DNA of 7,794 bases. Origin: PGYR01 sp041595255. Lineage in GTDB: Bacteria; Bacteroidota; Ignavibacteria; Kapaibacteriales; UBA2268. Position 1 is the first letter of the stretch. The number at the start of each line of letters is the position of its first letter. The stretch lies in NCBI GenBank assembly GCA_041595255.1, contig JBFHKR010000126.1, forward strand, positions 1-7,794, in the 5' to 3' direction. The position numbers and the translations under genes were made by a program. Shown here piece after piece: positions 1 through 5,709 of this stretch. The notes under the pieces were generated by a model, which saw nothing but the letters and a program-made list of their open reading frames with translations, did not search any database and was not told where the DNA came from.

Positions 1-94
1 GTTTCATTCCTCCTATCTAAATATATTAGTAGTACCAATCTACGTTCCATAGGGGTCGTAAGAAAAGTATGATTCGACTTGGTCTTCTTATTGA

Positions 95-121
95 CTACGG
101 CTTATCAAAGTGATGATAATT
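95..121 (-). pseudogene. 3'-end remnant of an M15 peptidase gene
   Basis: Read on the minus strand this stretch gives Y-H-H-F-D-K-P followed by TAG. That is exactly the C-terminus of the intact M15 peptidase encoded at 1146-1748 (YHHFDKP then TAA). The differences are CAC for CAT, TTT for TTC, a different stop codon, and AAT for GAT at the outermost codon. The similarity stops where the palindromic element at 118-173 begins. No upstream part of a second peptidase gene is seen on the far side of the DUF559 module. It may be the displaced 3' end of the resident gene, or the end of a lost paralogue. The match is short, but it aligns with the C-terminus and the stop. No gene is seen in bases 1-94. 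Confidence 0.6.
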
Positions 122-173
122 CCCCTTTTCTCGAAAAGGGGTGGCAGACTCACACAGTGTGTCTGACGGGGTA
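118..173 (-). repeat. double-hairpin palindromic element, left copy
   Basis: Two hairpins sit in tandem. The first has eight base pairs, cccctttt (122-129) with aaaagggg (134-141), and a CTCG loop. A TGG spacer follows. The second is cagac (145-149) with gtctg (161-165), with an inner CAC/GTG pairing. The unit then ends in ACGGGGT. It has the same architecture as the unit at 589-650 but in opposite orientation: an ATTCCCC edge, CCCC..GGGG hairpin, TGG, variable hairpin, and ACGGGGT edge. Only the edges and the G/C blocks are conserved, while the hairpin arms differ in sequence but keep pairing, so structure seems to be what is maintained. It ends 1-2 nt past the stop codon of the DUF559 gene. 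Confidence 0.75.
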
Positions 174-174
174 T

Positions 175-564
175 TCAAATATCCACAAACTCCGCCATTA
201 TACGATTCTTCAAATCTAGAATAACATTATCCAAATTGGATTTCACATCCAGGTCAGAATATCTAATAACTGTCAAACCAAGACTGTTTAAGTAGTTGTC
301 CCTTATCTCATCTTCTTCAATTTTTTCATTGTGGCTTACACCATCTATCTCAATTACAATTCCTAGTTTTTTAATATAAAAACCTACTATATAATTTCCT
401 ATTATTTTTTGTCTGTCGAAATCTAAACCAAATATTTTTTTTACCTCTTTCCAAAATAGTACTTCTGACAAAATTCCCTGTTTACGAAGTTCTCTCGCTA
501 TTTGTTTTAGTTGAGGATTTGACGGTAGATTTAATATTCTTTGTTCGAATTTATAGTTACTCAT
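175..564 (-). CDS. DUF559 (Vsr-like fold) endonuclease-domain protein
   Basis: The 129-residue protein matches the DUF559 family, small proteins with a fold like very-short-patch-repair endonucleases and a PD-(D/E)xK-type active site. Visible family features are the N-terminal L-R-K-x-x-x-x-S-E-x-L-F-W helix (residues 26-38, E34), R51-Q52, the strand N-Y-I-V-x-F-Y (57-63), the I-E-I-D-G-x-x-H motif (71-78, with E72 and D74) and R101 near the C-terminal strand. The family normally has Asp in I-V-D-F-Y, the residue corresponding to the metal-binding Asp of Vsr. Here it is Gly61 (GGT, one base from GAT), so activity may be lost. The ATG at 564 has no Shine-Dalgarno. The gene is tightly enclosed by inverted palindromic elements, suggesting a mobile module in which the nuclease acts on the palindromes; that role is inference. 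Confidence 0.85.
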   Translation of the reverse strand: MSNYKFEQRILNLPSNPQLKQIARELRKQGILSEVLFWKEVKKIFGLDFDRQKIIGNYIVGFYIKKLGIVIEIDGVSHNEKIEEDEIRDNYLNSLGLTVIRYSDLDVKSNLDNVILDLKNRIMAEFVDI

Positions 565-588
565 TTAACATTGGTTTTAATAATTTAA

Positions 589-650
589 CACCCCGTCTCA
601 CGCCTTTGGCGTGATCCACCCCTCTTTCGCTACGCTTAAAGAGGGGAATA
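589..650 (+). repeat. double-hairpin palindromic element, right copy
   Basis: In plus orientation the unit opens ACCCCGT. It continues with a seven-base-pair hairpin, tcacgcc (598-604) with ggcgtga (608-614) and a TTT loop, then a CCA spacer. A nine-base-pair hairpin follows, cccctcttt (619-627) with aaagagggg (638-646), and the unit closes GGGGAAT. Its reverse complement has the same order of parts as the element at 118-173, so the two form an inverted pair around the DUF559 gene. The unit lies about 25 nt upstream of the DUF559 start codon. Bases 651-745, between it and the next gene, show nothing recognisable. Confidence 0.75.
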
Positions 651-745
651 TTTTTCTATCACTGTTCTTACGTTTCCTAAGTGGTCATTTATCGTATTAA
701 TTGTACATGATTCTGGATTTAATTAGATAAAAGTATATGCTTGTT

Positions 746-1138
746 CTAGCCTAAGATTCCATTGGATGTAATAGTAAAATATAATGTACTTATCCAAATC
801 AACATATAAAAGACAAAAATAAAAAGGTTCAGCCAATACAGGAATCTATATTTCTTTCCCTGTTTTTTGAATTTTAAACTCTTTATAACACAATAAATGC
901 TATAAACAAATATAATAACGAATGTAGTTCTTACATATGGTGTAACAAGTACATATGTATTAATTATTGAATAGTATTCATCACGTGGCATTGTTTTAAT
1001 ATTCGTAAAACAATATTCAGGATGACCAAACAGGACATAAAACATGTCCCTTATGAAAAAAGCGGACAAAAACAATATTATATTTATTATGGATATTAAT
1101 AATACATTATCTATTTTTTTTTCTGGTTCTCTAATCAT
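746..1138 (-). CDS. small three-helix membrane protein, unknown function
   Basis: The 130-residue protein is not recognised. It has a short charged N-terminus (MIREPEKK) followed by three strongly hydrophobic segments at about residues 11-37, 62-88 and 98-124. A basic stretch (K87 to R98, rich in Lys) lies between the second and third and probably faces the cytoplasm. The region between helices 1 and 2 holds a single Cys and several Tyr residues and would then be periplasmic. The start codon is 7 nt beyond the stop of the M15 peptidase gene, so it is probably the last gene of the NYN-peptidase-membrane protein transcript. A partner role for the exported peptidase (anchor or protective protein) is possible from position alone. 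Together with the DUF559 module it lies between the intact peptidase gene and the echo of that gene's 3' end, so it may be part of an insert. Confidence 0.7.
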   Translation of the reverse strand: MIREPEKKIDNVLLISIINIILFLSAFFIRDMFYVLFGHPEYCFTNIKTMPRDEYYSIINTYVLVTPYVRTTFVIIFVYSIYCVIKSLKFKKQGKKYRFLYWLNLFIFVFYMLIWISTLYFTITSNGILG

Positions 1139-1145
1139 TTAATCC

Positions 1146-1748
1146 TTACGGCTTATCGAAATGATGATAATCTTTTAGAGAAGTCCAATCGCCGCCCCAT
1201 CGCCAGCCGCGTTTTTTCATTTCCTTTACTATTCGGCTATCAGCAGTGAATACTCCAGGATTACCCGGCTTATATTTAGCACCTTTTGGTGAGGTCTTAG
1301 GTGGGTCTTTGTATATAACCGGATTGAAATACGGGTTTATATCTATCGCTTTTCCATAAGAGTGATTAGAAAGCCGTGTAGTACCAGCTATGAATCTATA
1401 GTTGAATGCAGATGAGTTATTAGCACTCATAGAGGCATCATCATCCCATTTGTATTTTACTATTGGGACTACTTGCTTAATAGGAAACTTCTCTTCCATA
1501 GCCATTTGGAAGAAGTACTTCACGTCATCTTCTACAGACTTGTGGACTAGTATCTGCCCTTGATGCTTTTTATTGTCTGTAGAGTAGTAAACAACATCAA
1601 GTAGAACAATAGAGTCTAATAATTCTTTTGGTGCTTTGGTTCCTTTGGTTGCTTCTTCGAAGCTCATTTTGCTATCTACTATGGTCAAGCCGCCTCCGAG
1701 TAGTGTAGTAGTTATTATAAAAGCGATGATTAATATTGTTGTTTTCAT
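1146..1748 (-). CDS. exported M15-family (VanY-like) metallopeptidase
   Basis: The protein has 200 residues from the ATG at 1748; an in-frame TTG at 1760 overlaps the upstream gene and is less likely. Residues 1-20 form a hydrophobic signal peptide or membrane anchor. The C-terminal half shows the M15 zinc-peptidase signature: S-x-H-x-x-G-x-A-x-D at 127-136 (zinc ligands H129 and D136), then W-R-W-G-G-D-W (182-188), then D193-x-x-H196-F (catalytic acid and third ligand). Family members are D-Ala-D-Ala carboxypeptidases or endolysin-type L-Ala-D-Glu peptidases, so the enzyme should cut peptidoglycan stem peptides outside the cytoplasm. It starts 2 nt after the NYN stop codon and is surely co-transcribed with it. 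The exact bond cleaved cannot be read from the sequence. The gene's last codons are repeated at 95-121. Confidence 0.87.
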   Translation of the reverse strand: MKTTILIIAFIITTTLLGGGLTIVDSKMSFEEATKGTKAPKELLDSIVLLDVVYYSTDNKKHQGQILVHKSVEDDVKYFFQMAMEEKFPIKQVVPIVKYKWDDDASMSANNSSAFNYRFIAGTTRLSNHSYGKAIDINPYFNPVIYKDPPKTSPKGAKYKPGNPGVFTADSRIVKEMKKRGWRWGGDWTSLKDYHHFDKP

Positions 1749-1750
1749 AG

Positions 1751-2395
1751 TTAGATCCAATTTGGTGGTCTAGAGTATTTCTTCCTACCAGTTTCAATTA
1801 TATCCGGTAGCATTGAGTTCAAGAAAAATGATTCATTCCTATCCATAAATGAAACTTTTTGCCTTCTTTCTTTCATAAAATTAAATAGATCGGAAGAAAA
1901 ATTATTAGGAGGAAATATTAATTTAACTTTTACTGATTTTATTTCATCGATTAAGAATTTCAGAGGTGGTAGCAAATCGCTATCTGCTGTAACTAATACA
2001 ACTCTATCAACTTTTTTAAGATAACAATCTCCAAGGATTTGCGTCGCTATATTCACATCAGTTATCTTTTCTTCTGGTATTTGAAAAGATTTACTGCACT
2101 TTTGACAATTAATATCTTTTAAAATATAATTACCTAATTTAACATTAAAAGTTTCTTTGTTCAAATAACTGTTTGCATTAAGAAATGCCTGTTGTCTTGT
2201 CTGTTTTCCAATGTTAAGTGGTGTGGCAGTGAAATAATTAATTAATTGCAATTGATGTGAACTATCTATATAATTATTACATAGTTTTAGCATATCAAGC
2301 CAATAGTACTTTTTCCAATTGGGATTCTCCATCGACTTTTTTTTAAGTCCATAATAGAAATTAAACCCGTCAATATAAAAATTTACTTTGGTCAT
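1751..2395 (-). CDS. NYN/PIN-like domain nuclease with a CxxC knuckle
   Basis: The 214-residue protein belongs to the NYN (LabA/DUF88) group of PIN-like nucleases, which are generally single-metal RNases. Acidic active-site positions are visible in order: F-Y-I-D-G-F-N-F (6-13, D9 and N12), K-I-T-D-V-N (110-115, D113), and V-T-A-D-S-D-L (135-141, D138 and D140). A C-x-x-C pair (C97, C100) just before the second motif is a likely half of a zinc knuckle or a structural insert seen in some family members. The C-terminal part (170-214) is rich in basic and aromatic residues. It is the first gene of a minus-strand operon with a cell-wall peptidase. Transcription entering it passes a terminator-like structure ending 3 nt before its ATG. 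RNA as substrate follows from the family; the biological target is unknown. Confidence 0.83.
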   Translation of the reverse strand: MTKVNFYIDGFNFYYGLKKKSMENPNWKKYYWLDMLKLCNNYIDSSHQLQLINYFTATPLNIGKQTRQQAFLNANSYLNKETFNVKLGNYILKDINCQKCSKSFQIPEEKITDVNIATQILGDCYLKKVDRVVLVTADSDLLPPLKFLIDEIKSVKVKLIFPPNNFSSDLFNFMKERRQKVSFMDRNESFFLNSMLPDIIETGRKKYSRPPNWI

Positions 2396-2398
2396 AAT

Positions 2399-2458
2399 AA
2401 AAAAAAGGGGTTACCCAATTAAGGACAACCCTAAGCCTTAGCTCAAAGAACTAAGGGT
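2399..2458 (-). promoter_or_regulatory. terminator/attenuator-like leader before the NYN gene
   Basis: On the minus strand GGGTT (2431-2427) can pair with AACCC (2412-2408), followed by a further C and eight T residues (2406-2399) just before the ATG at 2395. This has the form of an intrinsic terminator, though with a short stem and a 14-nt loop. Upstream on the same strand CCTTAG (2456-2451) pairs with CTAAGG (2441-2436). ACCCT (2458-2454) could instead pair with AGGGT (2432-2428), which would use the 5' arm of the terminator stem. The two states exclude each other, as in an attenuator. It could also be the end of a small RNA or a chance structure. Confidence 0.4.
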
Positions 2459-2488
2459 GGCGTTAAAAAATTTTAATTCACTTTCAAT

Positions 2489-2607
2489 ATTTTATACGTA
2501 CAATATTACAAAAAAGTTTTATTCAAAACAATTCAAAAAATAACTCAAATCCTCTTACCCCGTAACTAAAATCAATAATTATAGTATTATCTTTTTCATT
2601 TTATACG
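2489..2607. repeat. 10-nt direct repeat in the divergent intergenic region
   Basis: The string ATTTTATACG occurs at 2489-2498 and again at 2598-2607. The second copy lies between the suggested -33 and -7 elements of the dehydrogenase promoter, so the pair could be binding sites for a regulator. The region is very AT-rich, which makes chance repeats more likely. Apart from these copies, the promoter and the leader structure, bases 2396-2658 hold no gene that I can see. Confidence 0.25.
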
Positions 2608-2624
2608 AATAGCCGTTAACTTTG
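2592..2624 (+). promoter_or_regulatory. Bacteroidota-type promoter for the dehydrogenase gene
   Basis: TAACTTTG at 2617-2624 fits the Bacteroidota -7 consensus TAnnTTTG exactly. A T-rich block at 2592-2596 lies at about the right distance for the -33 TTTG element but matches it only loosely. The ATG at 2659 is about 35 nt downstream, and no Shine-Dalgarno is seen, as is usual in this phylum. Confidence 0.5.
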
Positions 2625-2658
2625 TATTACCAAAATAAATAAAAACCATCGGAAATCT

Positions 2659-3669
2659 ATGAAAATTGCAGTTATAGGATGCGGATATTGGGGAAATCAC
2701 TTACTAAGGAATTTCTACCAATCAAAAGATTGGACGCTTGCTTACGCTTGTGATACCGACCAAAAGCAGCTAGATAAGTTTGCTGTTATGTACCCAGAAG
2801 CTAAGACTACCACAGATTACGCCGAGATAATGGCTGATAATTCAGTAGATGCAGTTGCTATTGCAACTCCTGTGCATACACACTATGACATAGCCCTAGC
2901 GGCACTCGAAGCTGGCAAACACGCTTGGGTAGAAAAGCCACTAACAGATTCATCGGCAACTGCTCGTAAGTTAATAGAAGCTGCCGAAAAGAACAATGTG
3001 CAACTCCACGTAGATCATACTTACATATACACGCCTGCTGTGCAAAAGATAAAAGACCTGATTGACAATGGTGAGCTTGGTGATTTCCGCTATTTCGACT
3101 CTATTCGTGTGAATTTGGGTTTATTCCAACACGATATAAACGTAGTCTGGGATTTAGCTCCGCACGATTTCTCTATCCTCCATTATTGCATTGGCAAAAA
3201 GCCAATAGCAGTAAATGCGACTGGTAAAGCGTTGGAGAAATATGGCGCTAAAGAGATAGAAAGTATCGCCTATATCACCGTTCATTTCGAGGATAATACT
3301 ATGGCTCATTTCAATGTGAATTGGATGTCGCCAGTGAAAATTCGTCAGATAATAGTCGGTGGTAGCAAGAAAATGCTCGTATTCAATGATATGAGTACGG
3401 ACGAGAAATTGAAAATATATGACACCGGTGTTAGCATTCAGAATCGTGAAGAAATATACGACACGCTAATACAATACCGCACGGGCGATATGTATTCTCC
3501 GAGAGTAGAGAACAAAGAAGCCCTGAAAACAGAAGTTGACCATTTCTACGAATGCGTAAAAGCTGGTAAAGCGACAATCACTGATGGTACTTCCGGGCTG
3601 TACGTAGTACAACTGTTAGAAGCTGCCGAAATTTCTATTAAGAATAATGGGAAATTGGTCGAGCTATAA
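2659..3669 (+). CDS. Gfo/Idh/MocA-family sugar (nucleotide) dehydrogenase
   Basis: The 336-residue protein has the usual family length. An N-terminal Rossmann domain carries G-C-G-Y-W-G (7-12) for NAD(P) binding. The E-K-P motif (92-94) holds the catalytic/nicotinamide-binding Lys93, and D-L-A-P-H-D (165-170) holds the active-site His169. The C-terminal domain (about 125-310) is the alpha/beta substrate-binding fold. Such enzymes oxidise or reduce a ring hydroxyl of a sugar or nucleotide sugar, often the C3 position in routes to amino sugars of surface polysaccharides; the substrate here is not determinable. A FemAB/GNAT-like gene now 3.2 kb downstream was probably its direct neighbour. Its last 38 codons are repeated at 4418-4531 with synonymous changes only, and a shorter piece occurs at 6818-6844. 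It looks less AT-rich than the inserted genes. Confidence 0.9.
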   Translation: MKIAVIGCGYWGNHLLRNFYQSKDWTLAYACDTDQKQLDKFAVMYPEAKTTTDYAEIMADNSVDAVAIATPVHTHYDIALAALEAGKHAWVEKPLTDSSATARKLIEAAEKNNVQLHVDHTYIYTPAVQKIKDLIDNGELGDFRYFDSIRVNLGLFQHDINVVWDLAPHDFSILHYCIGKKPIAVNATGKALEKYGAKEIESIAYITVHFEDNTMAHFNVNWMSPVKIRQIIVGGSKKMLVFNDMSTDEKLKIYDTGVSIQNREEIYDTLIQYRTGDMYSPRVENKEALKTEVDHFYECVKAGKATITDGTSGLYVVQLLEAAEISIKNNGKLVEL

Positions 3670-3768
3670 TCTTACACACAAAAAGCACTACCGATTAGTA
3701 TTGCTTGTATTTGAAAATAGAAAAGTGTATTTTATAATTGTAGTTTAGTGCAGAAAGGAAATTGAAAT

Positions 3769-3803
3769 AAATTTTGTTAATTGGGTGTATATAACTATTA
3801 GTG
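3769..3803 (+). other. junction segment resembling the one at 4586-4620
   Basis: Bases 3769-3784 match 4586-4601 at 14 of 16 positions, and both are followed, after a slightly different spacing, by the shared octamer TATAACTA (3790-3797 and 4603-4610). Each segment stands downstream of a copy of the dehydrogenase 3' end and upstream of an inserted gene, so they may be related attachment or junction sequences. This copy lacks a clear GTTRRRY core. The rest of the gap 3670-3848 is AT-rich and shows no gene or convincing terminator. Confidence 0.35.
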
Positions 3804-3848
3804 GTCAAACGAAAAAACGACAAACATCAAACAAATAAATAAAAATCA

Positions 3849-4385
3849 ATGCGAAAATTATCACTTTTTATAGCGACAAGTTTAGACGGATACATAGCTA
3901 AACCAAATGACGACCTTAGTTTTTTAAAAATAGTTGAAAAAGAAGGAGAAGATTATGGTTATGCTGCATTTACTTCAACCATAGATACCATTATTATTGG
4001 TCGCAAAACCTACGATTATGTGCTCAAAGAAATTGGTTCTTCTCATTATGACAACGGACAACGAGACGTGTATGTCATTACAAGAACTGCAAGACCGAGT
4101 GTAGGGAAAACAAAATTTTATTCGGGGAACTTGACTGAATTAGTAGAGCAACTCAAATCCGAGAGCGGAAAGAATATTTATTGTGACGGTGGAGCAGAGA
4201 TAGTGAACGAACTTTTGAAAAACGACTTAATAGATGAACTTACTATTTCTATTGTACCCATTCTTCTTGGCAATGGTACAAGATTATTCAAAGACAATAG
4301 ACCCGAACAACAGCTTGAATTTGTTAGTACAAACTCATTTGATACAGGGCTAACGCAACTGTATTATAAACGTATAAGAAAATAG
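3849..4385 (+). CDS. RibD C-terminal/DHFR-fold reductase family protein
   Basis: The 178-residue protein is a stand-alone member of the dihydrofolate-reductase-like family (RibD_C domain; YyaP/YwjB type). Seen motifs are S-L-D-G-Y-I-A (11-17) after the first strand, the G-R-K-T-Y motif (51-55) that contacts the nucleotide cofactor in DHFR-fold enzymes, Y-V-I-T-R (75-79), the loop C-D-G-G-A-E-I-V (112-119), and P-I-L-L-G-N-G-T-R-L-F (137-147). An NADPH-dependent reductase activity is expected from the family, but the substrate is unknown and true folate reduction is not implied. It lies between two copies of the dehydrogenase 3' end and is more AT-rich than that gene, which marks it as inserted. 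The ATG at 3849 follows an A-rich leader without Shine-Dalgarno. Similar proteins are common cargo of accessory regions. Confidence 0.88.
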   Translation: MRKLSLFIATSLDGYIAKPNDDLSFLKIVEKEGEDYGYAAFTSTIDTIIIGRKTYDYVLKEIGSSHYDNGQRDVYVITRTARPSVGKTKFYSGNLTELVEQLKSESGKNIYCDGGAEIVNELLKNDLIDELTISIVPILLGNGTRLFKDNRPEQQLEFVSTNSFDTGLTQLYYKRIRK

Positions 4386-4417
4386 TCCGAACCAATTACA
4401 TCGGCAATAGCAAACGC

Positions 4418-4531
4418 GTAAAAGCAGGAAAAGCTACTATCACTGATGGTACTTCTGGGTTGTACGTAGTGCAATTACTCGAAGCTGCGGAGATTTCTAT
4501 TAAGAATAATGGTAAATTGGTTGAACTATAA
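4418..4531 (+). pseudogene. second copy of the dehydrogenase 3' end (38 codons)
   Basis: Read in frame it encodes the last 37 residues of the dehydrogenase plus TAA (from V-K-A-G-K to K-L-V-E-L). Compared with 3556-3669 there are 16 base differences in 114, and all are synonymous, so the peptide is identical. The codon just before reads CGC where the intact gene has TGC, and similarity fades further upstream near 4412. No start codon or Rossmann domain precedes it, so it is not a working gene. The synonymous-only pattern means this piece was under protein-level selection until recently, in a diverged version of the gene. It is therefore unlikely to have arisen by decay of a local duplication. 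Confidence 0.92.
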
Positions 4532-4565
4532 TTTTTACTTTAGGAATACAGCTGGATATAATGAT

Positions 4566-4620
4566 GTTTACAAAGAAAATGTTATAAATTTCGTAAATTG
4601 GTTATAACTAAATGTTAGGC
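4566..4620 (+). other. attC-like half-site/hairpin ending GTTAGGC
   Basis: GTTAGGC (4614-4620) matches the integron core-site consensus GTTRRRY. It is followed by ACTATTG and then a start codon within 11 nt, as at the beginning of integron gene cassettes. Just upstream GTTATAA (4581-4587) pairs with TTATAAC (4602-4608), with an inner ATTT/AAAT pairing and a three-base bulge. The left core would be near GTTTAC (4566-4571), one base short of the RYYYAAC consensus. It could be a short attC site, or the right half of a recombined site joined to other sequence. Confidence 0.45.
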
Positions 4621-4630
4621 ACTATTGAAA

Positions 4631-5164
4631 ATGAAACTTGACCAGCTAAATATATCGATAGGACAACAAGGTCGATTATCGGACTATTTCGGATTCGTAT
4701 ACGAAAATGCTGAAACAGAATGGAACGTAGAATCAGCACTACCATTTTTTGGTCAGGTAAAGTCCAATGAAGGCTCTGATGAATCTAAAGCGATTAAAAG
4801 ATACTATGTTGACCCAACTGATATAAGATTTAGAGAAATCTATTTGAATTTTAATGATTCGAGGAATATTGAATCTATAGTTTGGTTTATGGATAAAGAA
4901 AATTCAGAATTAGTAACTCTTGGAGAACTAAGGACTCTATTCGGGGACTTTAAGATTCAGAATATTATATATGACGAGACAACTGAAGTTATCTTCACTC
5001 CTAACTTAAATGAAAACGTTGCTTATGTCAAAACCTCAGTCTTGGATTGGGTTGAGAGAAGAACAGATGCTTCGCTTTATTATAAGAAGGATGATAAGGA
5101 AATAGAAGTGAACGACAATTACAAAGTCTCAAGTTTAATTTTAATAATAAAAAATAGTGGCTAA
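4631..5164 (+). CDS. hypothetical protein, probable integron-type cassette gene
   Basis: The 177-residue product starts at the ATG at 4631; an in-frame TTG at 4625 would add two residues. I do not recognise a family. It is acidic and soluble, without signal peptide or membrane segment, with alternating strand-like stretches such as F-R-E-I-Y-L-N-F and I-E-S-I-V-W-F-M, and with a hydrophobic C-terminal strand (S-S-L-I-L-I-I). The gene begins 11 nt after a GTTAGGC core site. Its stop codon TAA lies inside GGCTAAC, the left core of the attC-like palindrome at 5159-5227. A short 5' leader and a stop codon overlapping attC are typical of compact gene cassettes. Such genes usually lack their own promoter, so transcription may come from upstream. 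No function is assigned. Confidence 0.75.
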   Translation: MKLDQLNISIGQQGRLSDYFGFVYENAETEWNVESALPFFGQVKSNEGSDESKAIKRYYVDPTDIRFREIYLNFNDSRNIESIVWFMDKENSELVTLGELRTLFGDFKIQNIIYDETTEVIFTPNLNENVAYVKTSVLDWVERRTDASLYYKKDDKEIEVNDNYKVSSLILIIKNSG

Positions 5165-5227
5165 CTATGTCTATGGTGTCGTTGGCGTCCCGCAGGACGA
5201 CAATGCGCTATACACAGAACGTTGTAG
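5159..5227 (+). other. attC-like recombination site 1
   Basis: An imperfect palindrome runs from GGCTAAC (5159-5165) to AACGTTGTAG (5218-5227). The centre is CGTCC (5186-5190) pairing with GGACG (5195-5199) around a CGCA loop. The outer arms 5168-5190 and 5195-5216 stay complementary in blocks (TGT, TAT, TTG, CGTCC) with mismatches and one unpaired base, which is how attC sites look. AAC and GTT at the ends pair, although the flanking core bases do not fully fit RYYYAAC/GTTRRRY. The length of 69 nt is in the attC range. It carries the stop codon of the preceding gene, and the next gene starts 17 nt after it. Confidence 0.6.
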
Positions 5228-5244
5228 GGAATTTGAAAAAGACA

Positions 5245-5709
5245 ATGAAGTACAAGAATTATAAATCGGCAATTCACAATTTCACTCACTCTTTCATAAG
5301 CATTGACTATATGAAAAGTGGACGACTTGCTGTGAATGTTTTGATTGACTTGTATAATCTCGGACTTGAGACTAAGACAACATTTGACTTTATAAATAGG
5401 ACTATTCAACCCGACAAAGCTGACTCCAAAGAGAGCAGACAGTTATTAAATGACTACTTGGATTGGCTACCAGACCACTTTACAAATCAAAACTGCGACT
5501 TAACCAAATTGGAGAAATTAGAAACAACTATTTGGACTGACTTCGAGAAAGCTTTTTCGCCACCAAGAATGAATGATAATCTTGAATTTACAGTCAATGC
5601 TTTGACAATTTGGAAAGCGGACGGACGAGAGAAACAAACTGTTGAAATCTCACAAACAGAGTTGATAAAGAAGAATTTTTTGAAATTGAGAATTCCTGAA
5701 ATGAAATGA
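5245..5709 (+). CDS. hypothetical protein, first of three coupled cassette genes
   Basis: The reading frame is open back to an ATG at 5167, but that would put about 26 codons through the attC-like palindrome. The ATG at 5245, just past the site, is the likely start and gives 154 residues (MKYKNYKSAIHNF). The family is not recognised. It appears soluble and largely helical: an N-terminal Lys/Tyr/Asn-rich helix with H11 and H15, then a helix around 27-45, and an acidic helical C-terminal half with many Asp, Glu and Lys and a W-K-A-D-G-R stretch. No signal peptide, membrane segment or catalytic motif is seen. Its TGA overlaps the next ATG by four bases (ATGA at 5706-5709), so translation of the two genes is probably coupled. 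No function is proposed. Confidence 0.75.
   Translation: MKYKNYKSAIHNFTHSFISIDYMKSGRLAVNVLIDLYNLGLETKTTFDFINRTIQPDKADSKESRQLLNDYLDWLPDHFTNQNCDLTKLEKLETTIWTDFEKAFSPPRMNDNLEFTVNALTIWKADGREKQTVEISQTELIKKNFLKLRIPEMK

Noticed and set aside
5..13. GGAGGA followed by ATG on the minus strand, a possible gene start at the left edge
   Set aside because: The spacing between the two is only about one base, and too little sequence remains to show a coding frame.
5167..5244. Upstream extension of the 5245 gene to an ATG at 5167
   Set aside because: It would translate through the attC-like palindrome and give an unusual Arg/Ser/Thr-rich start, while the ATG at 5245 follows the site at normal cassette spacing.
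5161..5409. Minus-strand open frame of 82 codons
   Set aside because: It lies opposite the attC-like site and the 5245 gene, has no family resemblance, and is a shadow of the plus-strand coding.
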